Made by a program: the position numbers and the translations under genes
Source of the DNA: Psychromonas aquimarina ATCC BAA-1526
Lineage (GTDB): Bacteria; Pseudomonadota; Gammaproteobacteria; Enterobacterales; Psychromonadaceae
Direction: 5' to 3'
Assembly: GCF_000428725.1 (NCBI RefSeq)
Contig: NZ_AUAM01000039.1
Coordinates: forward strand, 1-42,059
DNA: 42,059 bases
In this document: positions 35,173 to 42,059 of the stretch, one piece after another
How positions within the stretch are numbered: position 1 is the stretch's first letter
Layout of the letters: each line of letters starts with the position of its first letter
The notes under the pieces: model-generated
Told to the model about the DNA's origin: nothing
Database searches by the model: none
The model's input: the letters and a program-made list of their open reading frames with translations, nothing else

Positions 35173-36099
35173 TTAATATCTCGGATTTAAATGAATACCA
35201 GCCATCATACAGCGGATTGAACCGCCCCCTAGCTCGATAGTTTCAACATCGACCGCAATGATTTTCGAGTAAAGCTCAATTTTATTTATCTGCGCCGCAG
35301 TTAATGAATTTTTTGCACGTAACGACATAAACAGATAACTTTGACCATTACTGCCGGTCAGCTCGATTGCATTACCCGCAAAATTATTAACCTGCTCAAA
35401 ACTTAAATTGATCACCTCTAAACCGCTGTCAATCAGACGCTGCTTAATCACCACTCGACGTATTTTATTTTTTATCATCTCTAAACACAGCAGCGCATAA
35501 TCAGAGCAGATACACATCATAACATTGGTATGGTAGACAGCTTTTCCCGAGACATCCTCCGTATTAAAAGCCATCGGCTCATAGAGAAACTGAGAGCAGA
35601 AACGCTCTAAAATAACCTCACTGGCACGGTTAGACTTAGCGCTGTATGCAACACGATTAACATTATCAAGGACCATTGCACCGGTTCCCTCTAGAAACAA
35701 ACCGTCCATTTCTAACCCTGAAAAATCAACCACATCTTGGACACGATACTGTGACTTGAGCATTTCAATCACATCTGTACGCCTCTCACTGCGCCGGCTC
35801 AGCGAACACATAGGATATACAGCAACATGGCCGCCGCTGTGGGTGGAAATCCAGTTATTAGGAAAAACTGAATCAGGGGTGTTTTTCTCACCGAAATCAT
35901 CAAACACATGGGCTTTAATACCGCATTTCTGCACCATATGAACGACATTATCAAACTCCTGTCTGGCACGAGCAGTGACTTCAGCCGCGGGTAATTCACT
36001 TTCAGCTTGAAAAACATTGTCAGCCGCAGTTTCAGGATTTGGAAAAAACTTCCAGGGACGAATCATAATTACAGCATTAGGTGCCTGAATTAAAGCCAT
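35173..36099 (-). CDS. ctlX: Citrulline utilization hydrolase CtlX-type enzyme
   Basis: CtlX-type penteins hydrolyse the ureido group of citrulline, giving ornithine. The 308-residue protein shows the family patterns QAPNAVIMIRPWKFFPNPETAADNVFQ, PDSVFPNNWISTH, LEGTGAMVLDN with the acidic residues, VYHTNVMMCI with the catalytic His, and the C-terminal GGGSIRCMMAGIHL with nucleophile Cys297. It is the first gene of a two-gene minus-strand unit with the DDAH-like enzyme and diverges from ornithine cyclodeaminase over 186 bp. The gap holds two palindromes. Together the three enzymes suggest arginine to citrulline to ornithine to proline. Confidence 0.88.
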   Translation of the reverse strand: MALIQAPNAVIMIRPWKFFPNPETAADNVFQAESELPAAEVTARARQEFDNVVHMVQKCGIKAHVFDDFGEKNTPDSVFPNNWISTHSGGHVAVYPMCSLSRRSERRTDVIEMLKSQYRVQDVVDFSGLEMDGLFLEGTGAMVLDNVNRVAYSAKSNRASEVILERFCSQFLYEPMAFNTEDVSGKAVYHTNVMMCICSDYALLCLEMIKNKIRRVVIKQRLIDSGLEVINLSFEQVNNFAGNAIELTGSNGQSYLFMSLRAKNSLTAAQINKIELYSKIIAVDVETIELGGGSIRCMMAGIHLNPRY

Positions 36100-36120
36100 A
36101 CAATCCTCCTATAAATGATT

Positions 36121-36136
36121 CTGAACTGCTGTTCAG
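36121..36136. promoter_or_regulatory. Palindromic operator candidate between ctlX and the cyclodeaminase gene
   Basis: CTGAACTGCTGTTCAG is a perfect 6-4-6 dyad, 22 bp upstream of the ctlX start. A second dyad, TGTTAATAACA (36140-36150), lies 3 bp further. They are placed to control the divergent arginine/citrulline genes. The regulator is not encoded nearby. Confidence 0.5.
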
Positions 36137-36285
36137 TGATGTTAATAACATGTTACTACTTTAATATTAGTCGTATTCCTCTATTTGGTTTAACCAGACG
36201 CAAAGAACTTAGCGGCAGCAGCTTGCTAATGATTAAAAACAAAGCAACACTTAAAGCAGCTAAGGGTTAATAGTAAGGGCTGCTT

Positions 36286-37305
36286 ATGATTGTTCTCGAA
36301 ATTAAAGATATCAGAACATTGCTGTCTAAAATCGGCTGCCGCGAATTTTTCCTACAGCTGATATCGACATTAGAAGAAGATTATAAAAACTGGCGGCAGT
36401 TCGATAAATGCCCGCGTCTTGCTAATCATGTTAAGGACGGTGTGATTGAATTAATGCCCATTTCCAACAATGAAATGTACAGTTTTAAATATGTTAACGG
36501 CCACCCTAAAAACCCTCAGCAGGGAAAATCCACGGTAATGGCAACCGGGCAGTTATCATTAACAGCAACGGGTGAACCGTTAATGTTTTCAGAAATGACG
36601 CTGCTTACGGCCTTACGCACGGCGGCCGCCTCGGCAATGGCGGCATCGCATTTAGCTAAAAAAAACTCCAAAGTATTAGCGCTGATCGGCACAGGTGCGC
36701 AAAGTGAATTCCAGTATTCAGCTTATTCGATTATTTTTGATCTGCAGGAAATAAGGTACTTTGATATCGACCCGGCTGCCATGGATAAGTTTCAACGCAA
36801 TCTGGCACAGGTTAATATTAAGCTCACGCCTTGTAAAGACGCCCGCGATGCCGTGCATGGAGCCGATTTAATCACCACCTGCACTGCAGATAAAAAGTTT
36901 CAGACTATTTTAACAAAAGATATGATCAGCAAAGATGTCTTTATTAATGCACTAGGCGGAGACTGCCCGGGTAAAACAGAACTGGAAAAAGACTTAGTTG
37001 AAAGCGCAGTTGTGGTGGTTGAATATTTACCGCAGTCAAAAATTGAAGGCGAAATCCAGCAGCTGCCGGCAGACTTCACCTGCACTGAACTTCATGAGAT
37101 AGTAAATAGAGAAAAAATACTTAATGTAGATAAAGACGGGACGATTATCTATGACTCGGTCGGTTTCTCACTTGAAGATTATTCGGTATTAAGGTTAATT
37201 TACTCTCTGGCAGAGCAGTATAATATCGGCCGGCAGCTGGATTTAATCCCGCAGCTCAGTGATGTTAAAGATTTATACTCATTATTAGAGCCGCAGAACA
37301 GTTAA
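36286..37305 (+). CDS. Ornithine cyclodeaminase family protein
   Basis: Ornithine cyclodeaminase turns L-ornithine into L-proline and ammonia with a bound NAD+. The 339-residue protein has the family N-terminal region with the substrate-binding Lys-Tyr stretch SFKYVNGHPKNP, the Rossmann nucleotide motif ALIGTGAQSEFQ at about 131-142, DLITTCTADKK and the catalytic INALGGDCPGKTELE with Asp near residue 226. The length fits OCD (about 330-350). Other members of the family reduce imino acids, but the neighbouring CtlX makes ornithine the likely substrate. Its stop codon overlaps that of the convergent mobB by 4 bp. Confidence 0.9.
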   Translation: MIVLEIKDIRTLLSKIGCREFFLQLISTLEEDYKNWRQFDKCPRLANHVKDGVIELMPISNNEMYSFKYVNGHPKNPQQGKSTVMATGQLSLTATGEPLMFSEMTLLTALRTAAASAMAASHLAKKNSKVLALIGTGAQSEFQYSAYSIIFDLQEIRYFDIDPAAMDKFQRNLAQVNIKLTPCKDARDAVHGADLITTCTADKKFQTILTKDMISKDVFINALGGDCPGKTELEKDLVESAVVVVEYLPQSKIEGEIQQLPADFTCTELHEIVNREKILNVDKDGTIIYDSVGFSLEDYSVLRLIYSLAEQYNIGRQLDLIPQLSDVKDLYSLLEPQNS

Positions 37306-37835
37306 TCGTTATAGGCCTTAACAAACTCAGACACAAACTGTGCAAGCGCATTTAGATCATTTAAATCCATTTGCGGTAAAGTGCAGTTTTTTACCTTGTG
37401 ATCGCAGGCAAGGGCAATAACAGACGAATCAGACTCAAAAAGAAATGGTTTATCCAGGCAGCTTCTGTGCAGTTCTATTTTATTAAAAACTTCATCGCGG
37501 AAACCTTCCACCAGCACCAGATCCAGGCTGTCAGTCTGCAGCAGTCTCAACTGTTCAAGCAGTTTGCTGTCACGCGGCCTAGCATATTCTGAAAATAAAA
37601 TTGAACGATGAGTGCCTGCTAAAACAACTTGCGAGGCCCCGGCTTTGCGCAGCCGGTAACTGTCCTTGCCGGGTTTATCCATCTCAATATCATGATGGCT
37701 GTGTTTCACTAAAGCCACATTTAAACCTTGAGCAGTTAATAGAGGAATTAACTTTTCTAACAGGGTTGTTTTACCTGTACCGCTAAAAGCGGCAAAACCT
37801 AATAAAGGAACCGGGAAATCTGCAAGTACTGACAT
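37302..37835 (-). CDS. mobB: Molybdopterin-guanine dinucleotide biosynthesis protein MobB
   Basis: MobB is a GTP-binding accessory protein that helps MobA attach GMP to molybdopterin. The 177-residue product has Walker A GFAAFSGTGKTTLLEKLIP at about 13-31, VALVKHSHHDIEMDKPGKDSYRLRKAGA, typical of MobB, and the Walker B-like LDLVLVEGFRDE. The length is normal. mobA is not adjacent. Its end overlaps the convergent cyclodeaminase gene by 4 bp, leaving no space for a separate terminator. Confidence 0.94.
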   Translation of the reverse strand: MSVLADFPVPLLGFAAFSGTGKTTLLEKLIPLLTAQGLNVALVKHSHHDIEMDKPGKDSYRLRKAGASQVVLAGTHRSILFSEYARPRDSKLLEQLRLLQTDSLDLVLVEGFRDEVFNKIELHRSCLDKPFLFESDSSVIALACDHKVKNCTLPQMDLNDLNALAQFVSEFVKAYND

Positions 37836-37875
37836 AGAGTTACCTTATTGACTGAAAAGTTGAGGTACAGCGGGC

Positions 37876-37908
37876 AAAAAATATCCCCGTATTATAACGA
37901 GGATATTT
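37876..37908 (-). terminator. Terminator after the aldo/keto reductase gene
   Basis: The stem AAATATCC with CGT/ACG extension and one mismatch closes on GGATATTT. On the minus strand it is followed by six T residues. It lies between the aldo/keto reductase and mobB genes on the same strand, so these are probably separate units. Confidence 0.85.
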
Positions 37909-37926
37909 TATTAATTTACGATAAAG

Positions 37927-38835
37927 TTAAGCAACACCGTGACCTTTTGATGCGACCCATATTCGATACCACTGCTCTCTGCTCATATCCAGCGCCAAGG
38001 CACCAACGGCATCTTTAACCCGCTCTATTTTTCCGGAGCCGATTAAAGCAGCCGGATTTGACGGGTGTTTCAATACCCAGGCAAAAATAACCTGCTCAAT
38101 CGAGTCTGCACCTAACTCTTCCGCTAATTCAATTAATGCACCGCGTAAACGCCTTGCCTGGTCGCTCTGTTCACTGAAAATACTGCCGCCGGCTAAACAT
38201 GACCATGCCATTGGACGAATACGGTACTGCTGCAGCTGATCAGTTGTACCGTCTTCCAGCACAGCAAAGTTAAGCGGATTTATTTCAACCTGGTTGGTGA
38301 TCAGCGGCGTATCTAAACGCGACTGTAATAAATCAAACTGCGAGGCATTAAAATTAGAAACACCAAAGTGTTTTACCTTACCGCTTTGCTTTAACTCATA
38401 AAATGCTTCGGCAACCTGATCGGCATCCATTAAAAAATCAGGACGATGTACCAGTAATGCATCTAACTGCTCAACACCTAAACGCTTTAAGGAATTTTCA
38501 GTTGAGCTTAAAATAAGCGCCTTGCTGCTGTCATAATGCGATACTCGTATCTCGCCGGTAGCCGGGGCAATACTGTTAATACCAAATTTTGAAACAATCT
38601 GAATTTTCTCCCGCATTGCAGGATCAAGCTTTAATGCTTCACCGAATAATACTTCGCTGTCACCGTAAACAGCAGCGTTATCAACGGTTGTAATACCCAT
38701 TTCAACATGCTGCTTAAGGAAGGTCAGACGCGCCTGTGCATCCATATTCCACGCACCTAAACGCCAGTACCCCTGTACCAGCTGAGAAAACTCAGGCCCC
38801 TGCTCCGCCATTAATACTTTTTGAACCATGCTCAT
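37927..38835 (-). CDS. Aldo/keto reductase (YdhF-like)
   Basis: The 302-residue protein is a TIM-barrel NADPH-dependent oxidoreductase close in form to E. coli YdhF. The catalytic tetrad is present: D52, Y57 in TVDNAAVYGDSE, K83 in IVSKFGI and H130 in ALLVHRPD. The cofactor-binding C-terminus is seen in ALIGSGKIERVKDAVGAL. The family reduces aldehydes and ketones; the natural substrate is unknown. The start ATG is MSMVQKVLM; an internal ATG two codons later is also possible. It is a single-gene unit with repeat element 3 behind its promoter region. Confidence 0.92.
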   Translation of the reverse strand: MSMVQKVLMAEQGPEFSQLVQGYWRLGAWNMDAQARLTFLKQHVEMGITTVDNAAVYGDSEVLFGEALKLDPAMREKIQIVSKFGINSIAPATGEIRVSHYDSSKALILSSTENSLKRLGVEQLDALLVHRPDFLMDADQVAEAFYELKQSGKVKHFGVSNFNASQFDLLQSRLDTPLITNQVEINPLNFAVLEDGTTDQLQQYRIRPMAWSCLAGGSIFSEQSDQARRLRGALIELAEELGADSIEQVIFAWVLKHPSNPAALIGSGKIERVKDAVGALALDMSREQWYRIWVASKGHGVA

Positions 38836-38946
38836 TTACATACTCCTAGAAGAAAATACCAGTCCGTTAACAAAATTTATTCTAATCAGTCTAACACCCC
38901 TGTCTGCTGCCAGAGGTGATTTACACGAATTATTTATAACAAAAGT

Positions 38947-39213
38947 TAGTACCTTGACACAGAGATTTTGATTGATTCAGAGTTCACCTGGTGAGTTAGC
39001 ACAAGGCACTTTGATTTAGGAAGGCTGATGCCTTTCAAATTAAAGTAACGCAGTGAAAGCTTGCCAGGTGAGCTCCCTCCGGGCGGGTTTTAAATCGCCA
39101 ACTACTGCGTTATTTGTTTTCGACATAGAACAACTATGTATTCAAGCAAATGCCTTGTATTTGACAATTTTAAATCCCGCTGAATCGCTCAAAACTTTTG
39201 AGTCAAGGTACTA
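38947..39213. repeat. Structured MITE-like element 3 with twin inverted cores
   Basis: The 267-bp element has 34-bp terminal inverted repeats beginning TAGTACCTTGAC (38947-38980 and 39180-39213; 28 of 34 positions match). Inside, a reverse core at 39002-39053 (hairpin 39021-39034) and a forward core at 39105-39157 (hairpin 39123-39139) follow the CTGCGTT, hairpin, GCCTTG plan of elements 1 and 2. Each core sits in a basal stem (CACCTGG/CCAGGTG and GCGGG/CCCGC). It ends 3 bp before the stop codon of the minus-strand barrel gene, so it is placed to act in that mRNA's 3' end. Confidence 0.87.
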
Positions 39214-39216
39214 GTA

Positions 39217-39615
39217 CTAAAACGCGTAACGCACACCTAAAGCAGCATCAACACCAAATTTAAAACTGTCGTCAAAATCTAAATCAGGGGAAACCTGCCC
39301 GTACAGCTCCCACTGCTGTGCAAAAGGAAGTGTTACTCCCAGCGGCAGCCTGACACCGTAACCGTCATCCCAGCCTGCAAATGCACCACCGCCCACATAC
39401 CAGTTAAATGGTATATCATCCTGCGTAAATGTTCCCTGCTTGAATATATAATCAATGCTCACACCATCGTTGCCAACAAAGGTATTTATATTGTCAAACT
39501 GTGCAGTAATACCGAAGCCCTGATCAAAAGCAAAACCTGCTTTTATATCGGCATTAGCCGCCGTAGTTGTAAATAAAGCAGCCAGACAGGTTAAACCGAT
39601 TAATGCTTTTTTCAT
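39217..39615 (-). CDS. Small secreted, probably outer-membrane beta-barrel protein
   Basis: The ATG at 39615 is preferred, with GAGGAAACAG upstream; a TTG five codons earlier is unlikely. The 132-residue precursor has a signal peptide of about 22 residues (MKKALIGLTCLAALFTTTAANA, cut before DIKAG). The mature ~110 residues alternate polar and aromatic or glycine residues (WYVGGGAFAGWDDGYGVRLPLGVTLPF) and end GVRYAF with a terminal Phe, the pattern of outer-membrane barrels recognised by the BAM complex. I do not recognise the family. It is monocistronic, with repeat element 3 at its 3' end. Confidence 0.8.
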   Translation of the reverse strand: MKKALIGLTCLAALFTTTAANADIKAGFAFDQGFGITAQFDNINTFVGNDGVSIDYIFKQGTFTQDDIPFNWYVGGGAFAGWDDGYGVRLPLGVTLPFAQQWELYGQVSPDLDFDDSFKFGVDAALGVRYAF

Positions 39616-39902
39616 GCTCTGTTTCCTCAATAAGTTATAATTAATGATCAGCGTATCCTGCTGCAGTCACCTCAATAAGTAATGCACATATCAATTCCTG
39701 CCGAAGTTTATTTCTTAACAAAACCGGCTGATATTTCTCATATTTAGTGAATATATCATAGGATTTAAAGGGATAATCGAGAATTCTCTCAGATAAAATC
39801 TTAATCTGATGCTAAGTTTCATATTATAAACAATCGTCGCCTGTCAACGTCTGGGAAAAGCGCACCTGCAGGGTATTACCTCCTAATACATAAACGGATC
39901 TT

Positions 39903-41261
39903 ATGTTGAAAATAACTCGAGCAGCTTTAATAAAACGCTTTATTTTTGTTACCTTTATTTTGACTCTGCAGTTAACAGCAGGCCCGGCCGGCGCAGGTGA
40001 ATATATTAGCGAAGATATCAAGCGGTCAGGCAGGCAGAAAAACTGGGTTATTTTGCCTTATATTTTCAGCTCAGACAGCATGGGACTTACCGCAGGTGCT
40101 GTCGCTATTTTTAACGGTTATATACAGCCGCAGATGAATATTGTTGCCAGCACTTTTGTCGGTGAAGAGTTTGACGTGAATGTGCAGGCAGAGCAGGAAG
40201 TTAAACAGGAACGAGCCGCCGGCGCAATGATAGCAGTCGACAGTTATCAGAGCTTCTTCTCTGAACGTATGTTTATTACGGCAATGGGCGCATATGGATA
40301 TTACCCTAATCAGCGCCTTTATCTGGACGGCGGCAATGAATCCACAAGAGACTTAGAATCAACAGATCCGAACAGCTCAACCCCCTTTAAGTCCCAAGGC
40401 TATAATAACTGGTTTGATATTGATTTTCGTTACGTACTGCCCTGGGGAGAAAGCACTCAACAGATACTACCTATAATACAGCTAAGCCGTGGGATCCCGG
40501 TTAACCGGGCCGACATTGGAGGCGGCCGTCCTTTTTCAACCGGGCAGACTATTTTTGGCAGTAAACTGTTTTATTCAAAATGGAGCGCGGAAAAACTTAA
40601 AGAAGCCCCCTCAATCAATACCAACGGCATACGTTTTTATTTAGATCATGATAATACCGATTACCCGAGTAATCCTTCCCGCGGTTACTCCTTTAAAGGC
40701 CAGTTTTCAGCTGACTTAGGCATAGGAAATTCAACACAAAGCTGGAATTCTCTGGAGTTTGATTATGCACATTATATTGAACTGCTTAATTTTTCATGGA
40801 CTCGCCAGAATGTATTAGCATTTAATGCCTGGACGGCTTACTCCCCTTCATGGCGGACCGATCAGGAACTGGTTGAAGGCGGTATCCTAGAAAAACATCA
40901 GACACCAATGTGGGAAGGCGCCCGATTAGGCGGCTGGAACAGAATGCGTGCTTACGACAACAACCGCTTCAGTGATAAAGCGGCTGTTTATGGAACAATG
41001 GAGTACCGCCTGATTCCATCGCTAAACCCAATGAAAGATCAAAGCTGGAGCCCCTTCGCCATTGACTGGTTTCAAACAGTACTGTTTGTTGAAGCAGGAC
41101 GCGTAGCTGAGAGTTATGACTTGAGTATTTTACTCTCGGATATGAAATATGATGTCGGCTTCAGTCTTCGCGCATTAGCGGCTAAAATGCCGGTACGCTT
41201 TGAGTATGCTTATGGAAGCGAAGGTTCAAGCATGTGGGTGATGCTTAACCAGCCGTTTTAA
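39903..41261 (+). CDS. Omp85/BamA-type outer-membrane barrel protein without POTRA domains
   Basis: The 452-residue precursor has a signal peptide of about 31 residues (hydrophobic FIFVTFILTLQLTAGPAGA). The rest resembles the barrel domain of the Omp85/surface-antigen D15 superfamily: repeated amphipathic strands, FYLDHDNTDYPSNPSRGYSFKGQFS, a lid-loop-like GGWNRMRAYDNNRFSDKAA (corresponding to the (V/I)RGY motif region) and a C-terminal strand ending MLNQPF. There is no room for POTRA repeats before the barrel, so it is probably not an assembly factor like BamA; short members are known but of unclear function. The ribosome site is weak. Confidence 0.82.
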   Translation: MLKITRAALIKRFIFVTFILTLQLTAGPAGAGEYISEDIKRSGRQKNWVILPYIFSSDSMGLTAGAVAIFNGYIQPQMNIVASTFVGEEFDVNVQAEQEVKQERAAGAMIAVDSYQSFFSERMFITAMGAYGYYPNQRLYLDGGNESTRDLESTDPNSSTPFKSQGYNNWFDIDFRYVLPWGESTQQILPIIQLSRGIPVNRADIGGGRPFSTGQTIFGSKLFYSKWSAEKLKEAPSINTNGIRFYLDHDNTDYPSNPSRGYSFKGQFSADLGIGNSTQSWNSLEFDYAHYIELLNFSWTRQNVLAFNAWTAYSPSWRTDQELVEGGILEKHQTPMWEGARLGGWNRMRAYDNNRFSDKAAVYGTMEYRLIPSLNPMKDQSWSPFAIDWFQTVLFVEAGRVAESYDLSILLSDMKYDVGFSLRALAAKMPVRFEYAYGSEGSSMWVMLNQPF

Positions 41262-41344
41262 AAAAGTAAAAAATCGAAGTGCTCAGTGCTAGAATATTCG
41301 AACCAGTGAATGTCCCCCGGGGTTTCTGGGGTAGAGGTTCTCTA

Positions 41345-41384
41345 AAATGAAAAAACCCGCTGAGCTCTATGAACTAAGCGGGTT
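41345..41384 (-). terminator. Terminator at the end of the tRNA array
   Basis: On the minus strand, the stem AACCCGCT/AGCGGGTT (41354-41361 and 41377-41384) is followed by six T residues (41350-41355, partly paired in the stem) and then a broken T/A-rich tract. It lies just past a 14-nt tRNA-Pro 3'-end remnant. Confidence 0.88.
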
Positions 41385-41393
41385 AATCAAATG

Positions 41394-41407
41394 TGGTCGG
41401 TGATAGA
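41394..41407 (-). pseudogene. tRNA-Pro 3'-end remnant
   Basis: These 14 nt match the 3' acceptor end and CCA of the intact tRNA-Pro genes at 41540 and 41985. Nothing else of the tRNA is recognisable to the right. It sits directly upstream (in transcription terms) of a terminator, as the intact copy at 41540 does. Confidence 0.6.
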
Positions 41408-41493
41408 TGGAGCGAATAAGCGGCAGCTTAGTGTCTGAGCAGTCTTTTATCTCTATCTCTGCTAGTTTGATTGAAATACTCAAACTGCAGACG

Positions 41494-41531
41494 AAAAAAA
41501 ACCGCTTTTGCGTTTAGGCATAAAGCGGTTT
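41494..41531 (-). terminator. Terminator after tRNA-Pro
   Basis: On the minus strand the stem AAACCGCTTT/AAAGCGGTTT is followed by a T-run (complement of 41494-41500). It starts 9 bp past the tRNA 3' end. Confidence 0.88.
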
Positions 41532-41539
41532 CTTTAATG

Positions 41540-41616
<77 letters not shown>

Positions 41617-41657
41617 AGTATTATTTAGGATTTAATTCTGCTTAACTATCGGGTTTT

Positions 41658-41719
41658 ACCCTCTGTTCCAGCTCTTTATAAACCCAAGGAGATGCACTAA
41701 CAAACTGCGCTAATCACCG
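41658..41719 (-). pseudogene. Degenerate tRNA-Pro, 5' part only
   Basis: The right end (about 41690-41719) matches the acceptor 5' strand, D-arm and start of the anticodon arm of tRNA-Pro with a few substitutions (gatgcActaAcaaActgcg). The anticodon arm is disrupted by inserted sequence, and the T-arm and 3' acceptor strand are absent. It lies between tRNA-Pro and tRNA-His. Confidence 0.75.
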
Positions 41720-41746
41720 ATAATCTTGTTTTACATCGAGAAAAGA

Positions 41747-41823
41747 TGGGGCGAATGACGGGGATTGAACCCGCGACAACCGGAATCACAATCCGGGGCT
41801 CTACCAACTGAGCTACATCCGCC
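41747..41823 (-). tRNA. tRNA-His (GTG)
   Basis: A complete minus-strand cloverleaf with acceptor GCGGATG, the extra 5' G (position -1) paired with C73 that is specific to tRNA-His, anticodon arm CCGGATTGTGATTCCGG with anticodon GTG, and encoded CCA at 41747-41749. Confidence 0.97.
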
Positions 41824-41847
41824 GCTAAACTATGCTTAGTTAAAAGC

Positions 41848-41880
41848 AAAAACCTGTAATATTTTAGAATCACAGGTTTT
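41848..41880 (-). terminator. Hairpin with T-tract between tRNA-Pro pseudogene and tRNA-His
   Basis: On the minus strand the stem AAAACCTGT/ACAGGTTTT runs into a T-run. It lies right after the broken tRNA-Pro copy at 41887-41970, the same arrangement as after the other Pro copies. If it works it would separate tRNA-His from the upstream tRNAs, so tRNA-His may need its own promoter. Confidence 0.8.
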
Positions 41881-41886
41881 AAAATG

Positions 41887-41970
41887 TGGTCGGTGATAGA
41901 GGATTCGAACCTAAGAACGGCCCCTCTAGTCCAACCATCTATAAGCTTCGCGACAATGCGCTACCAAGCT
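41887..41970 (-). pseudogene. Degenerate tRNA-Pro, 3' part intact
   Basis: The left end (41887-41912) matches the CCA, 3' acceptor strand and T-arm of tRNA-Pro, and the right end keeps part of the D-arm (atgcgctaccaagct). The anticodon arm is replaced by unrelated sequence and the 5' acceptor strand is missing, so no functional tRNA can form. Confidence 0.8.
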
Positions 41971-41984
41971 TATAAATATAAAAG

Positions 41985-42059
<75 letters not shown>

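Noticed and set aside
41320..41340. GC-rich inverted sequence CCCC/GGGG before the tRNA array terminator
   Set aside because: Short and imperfect, and not clearly part of a tRNA remnant or a control element.

Overview
The window reads as chromosome of a marine gammaproteobacterium with moderately low GC. The gene content and the csrA-lysC-alaS and pncC-recA arrangements fit Psychromonas or a close relative (Vibrionales/Alteromonadales side). This placement is an inference from protein character and gene order, not from a database comparison.

Layout. 1-190 holds two tRNAs (Arg-ACG, Ser-GCT), followed on the same minus strand by csrA, lysC and alaS. 5055-7046 is a plus-strand module of a MarR-GNAT fusion regulator with the AzlC/AzlD branched-chain amino-acid exporter. 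recA (with two LexA boxes), pncC and the divergent mutS follow. 11.8-19 kb has an Na/Pi symporter behind two Pho-box-like sites, a MazG-like pyrophosphohydrolase, an unrecognised two-helix membrane protein, rlmJ, yajR and ssb. 19.3-23.2 kb is a cysteine-catabolism locus: a YheO-type regulator, cyuA and ridA diverging from cyuP, with three related 16-bp palindromes between them. 23.5-30.9 kb carries a HEPN/zinc-ribbon protein, a GNAT enzyme, a solitary solute-binding protein, ansA, a TetR regulator and two chemoreceptor paralogues, one of which lacks its signalling domain. 31-37.8 kb has a RecQ-family helicase, tapT, a small membrane protein, an arginine/citrulline-to-proline gene set (DDAH/ADI-like enzyme, CtlX, ornithine cyclodeaminase) and mobB. 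37.9-41.3 kb has an aldo/keto reductase, a small beta-barrel protein and a POTRA-less Omp85-type barrel. The window ends in a minus-strand tRNA array with Pro-TGG, His-GTG, a second Pro-TGG cut by the window edge, and several broken tRNA-Pro copies.

How the genes work together. CyuP imports cysteine or serine, CyuA removes sulfide and releases 2-aminoacrylate, RidA hydrolyses that reactive product, and the YheO-type protein probably controls the divergent promoters. The guanidino enzymes could take arginine to citrulline and citrulline to ornithine, which ornithine cyclodeaminase turns into proline.

Most unusual signal. Three intergenic elements of 265-270 bp (13773-14042, 16522-16786, 38947-39213) have different terminal inverted repeats but the same internal plan. 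Each has two opposed 52-55-nt cores that run CTKCGTT, hairpin, then GCCTTG or a close variant (element 2's left core ends GCCTAG), and each core lies inside its own basal stem. They look like a structured, non-autonomous repeat superfamily, and I see no transposase gene in the window.
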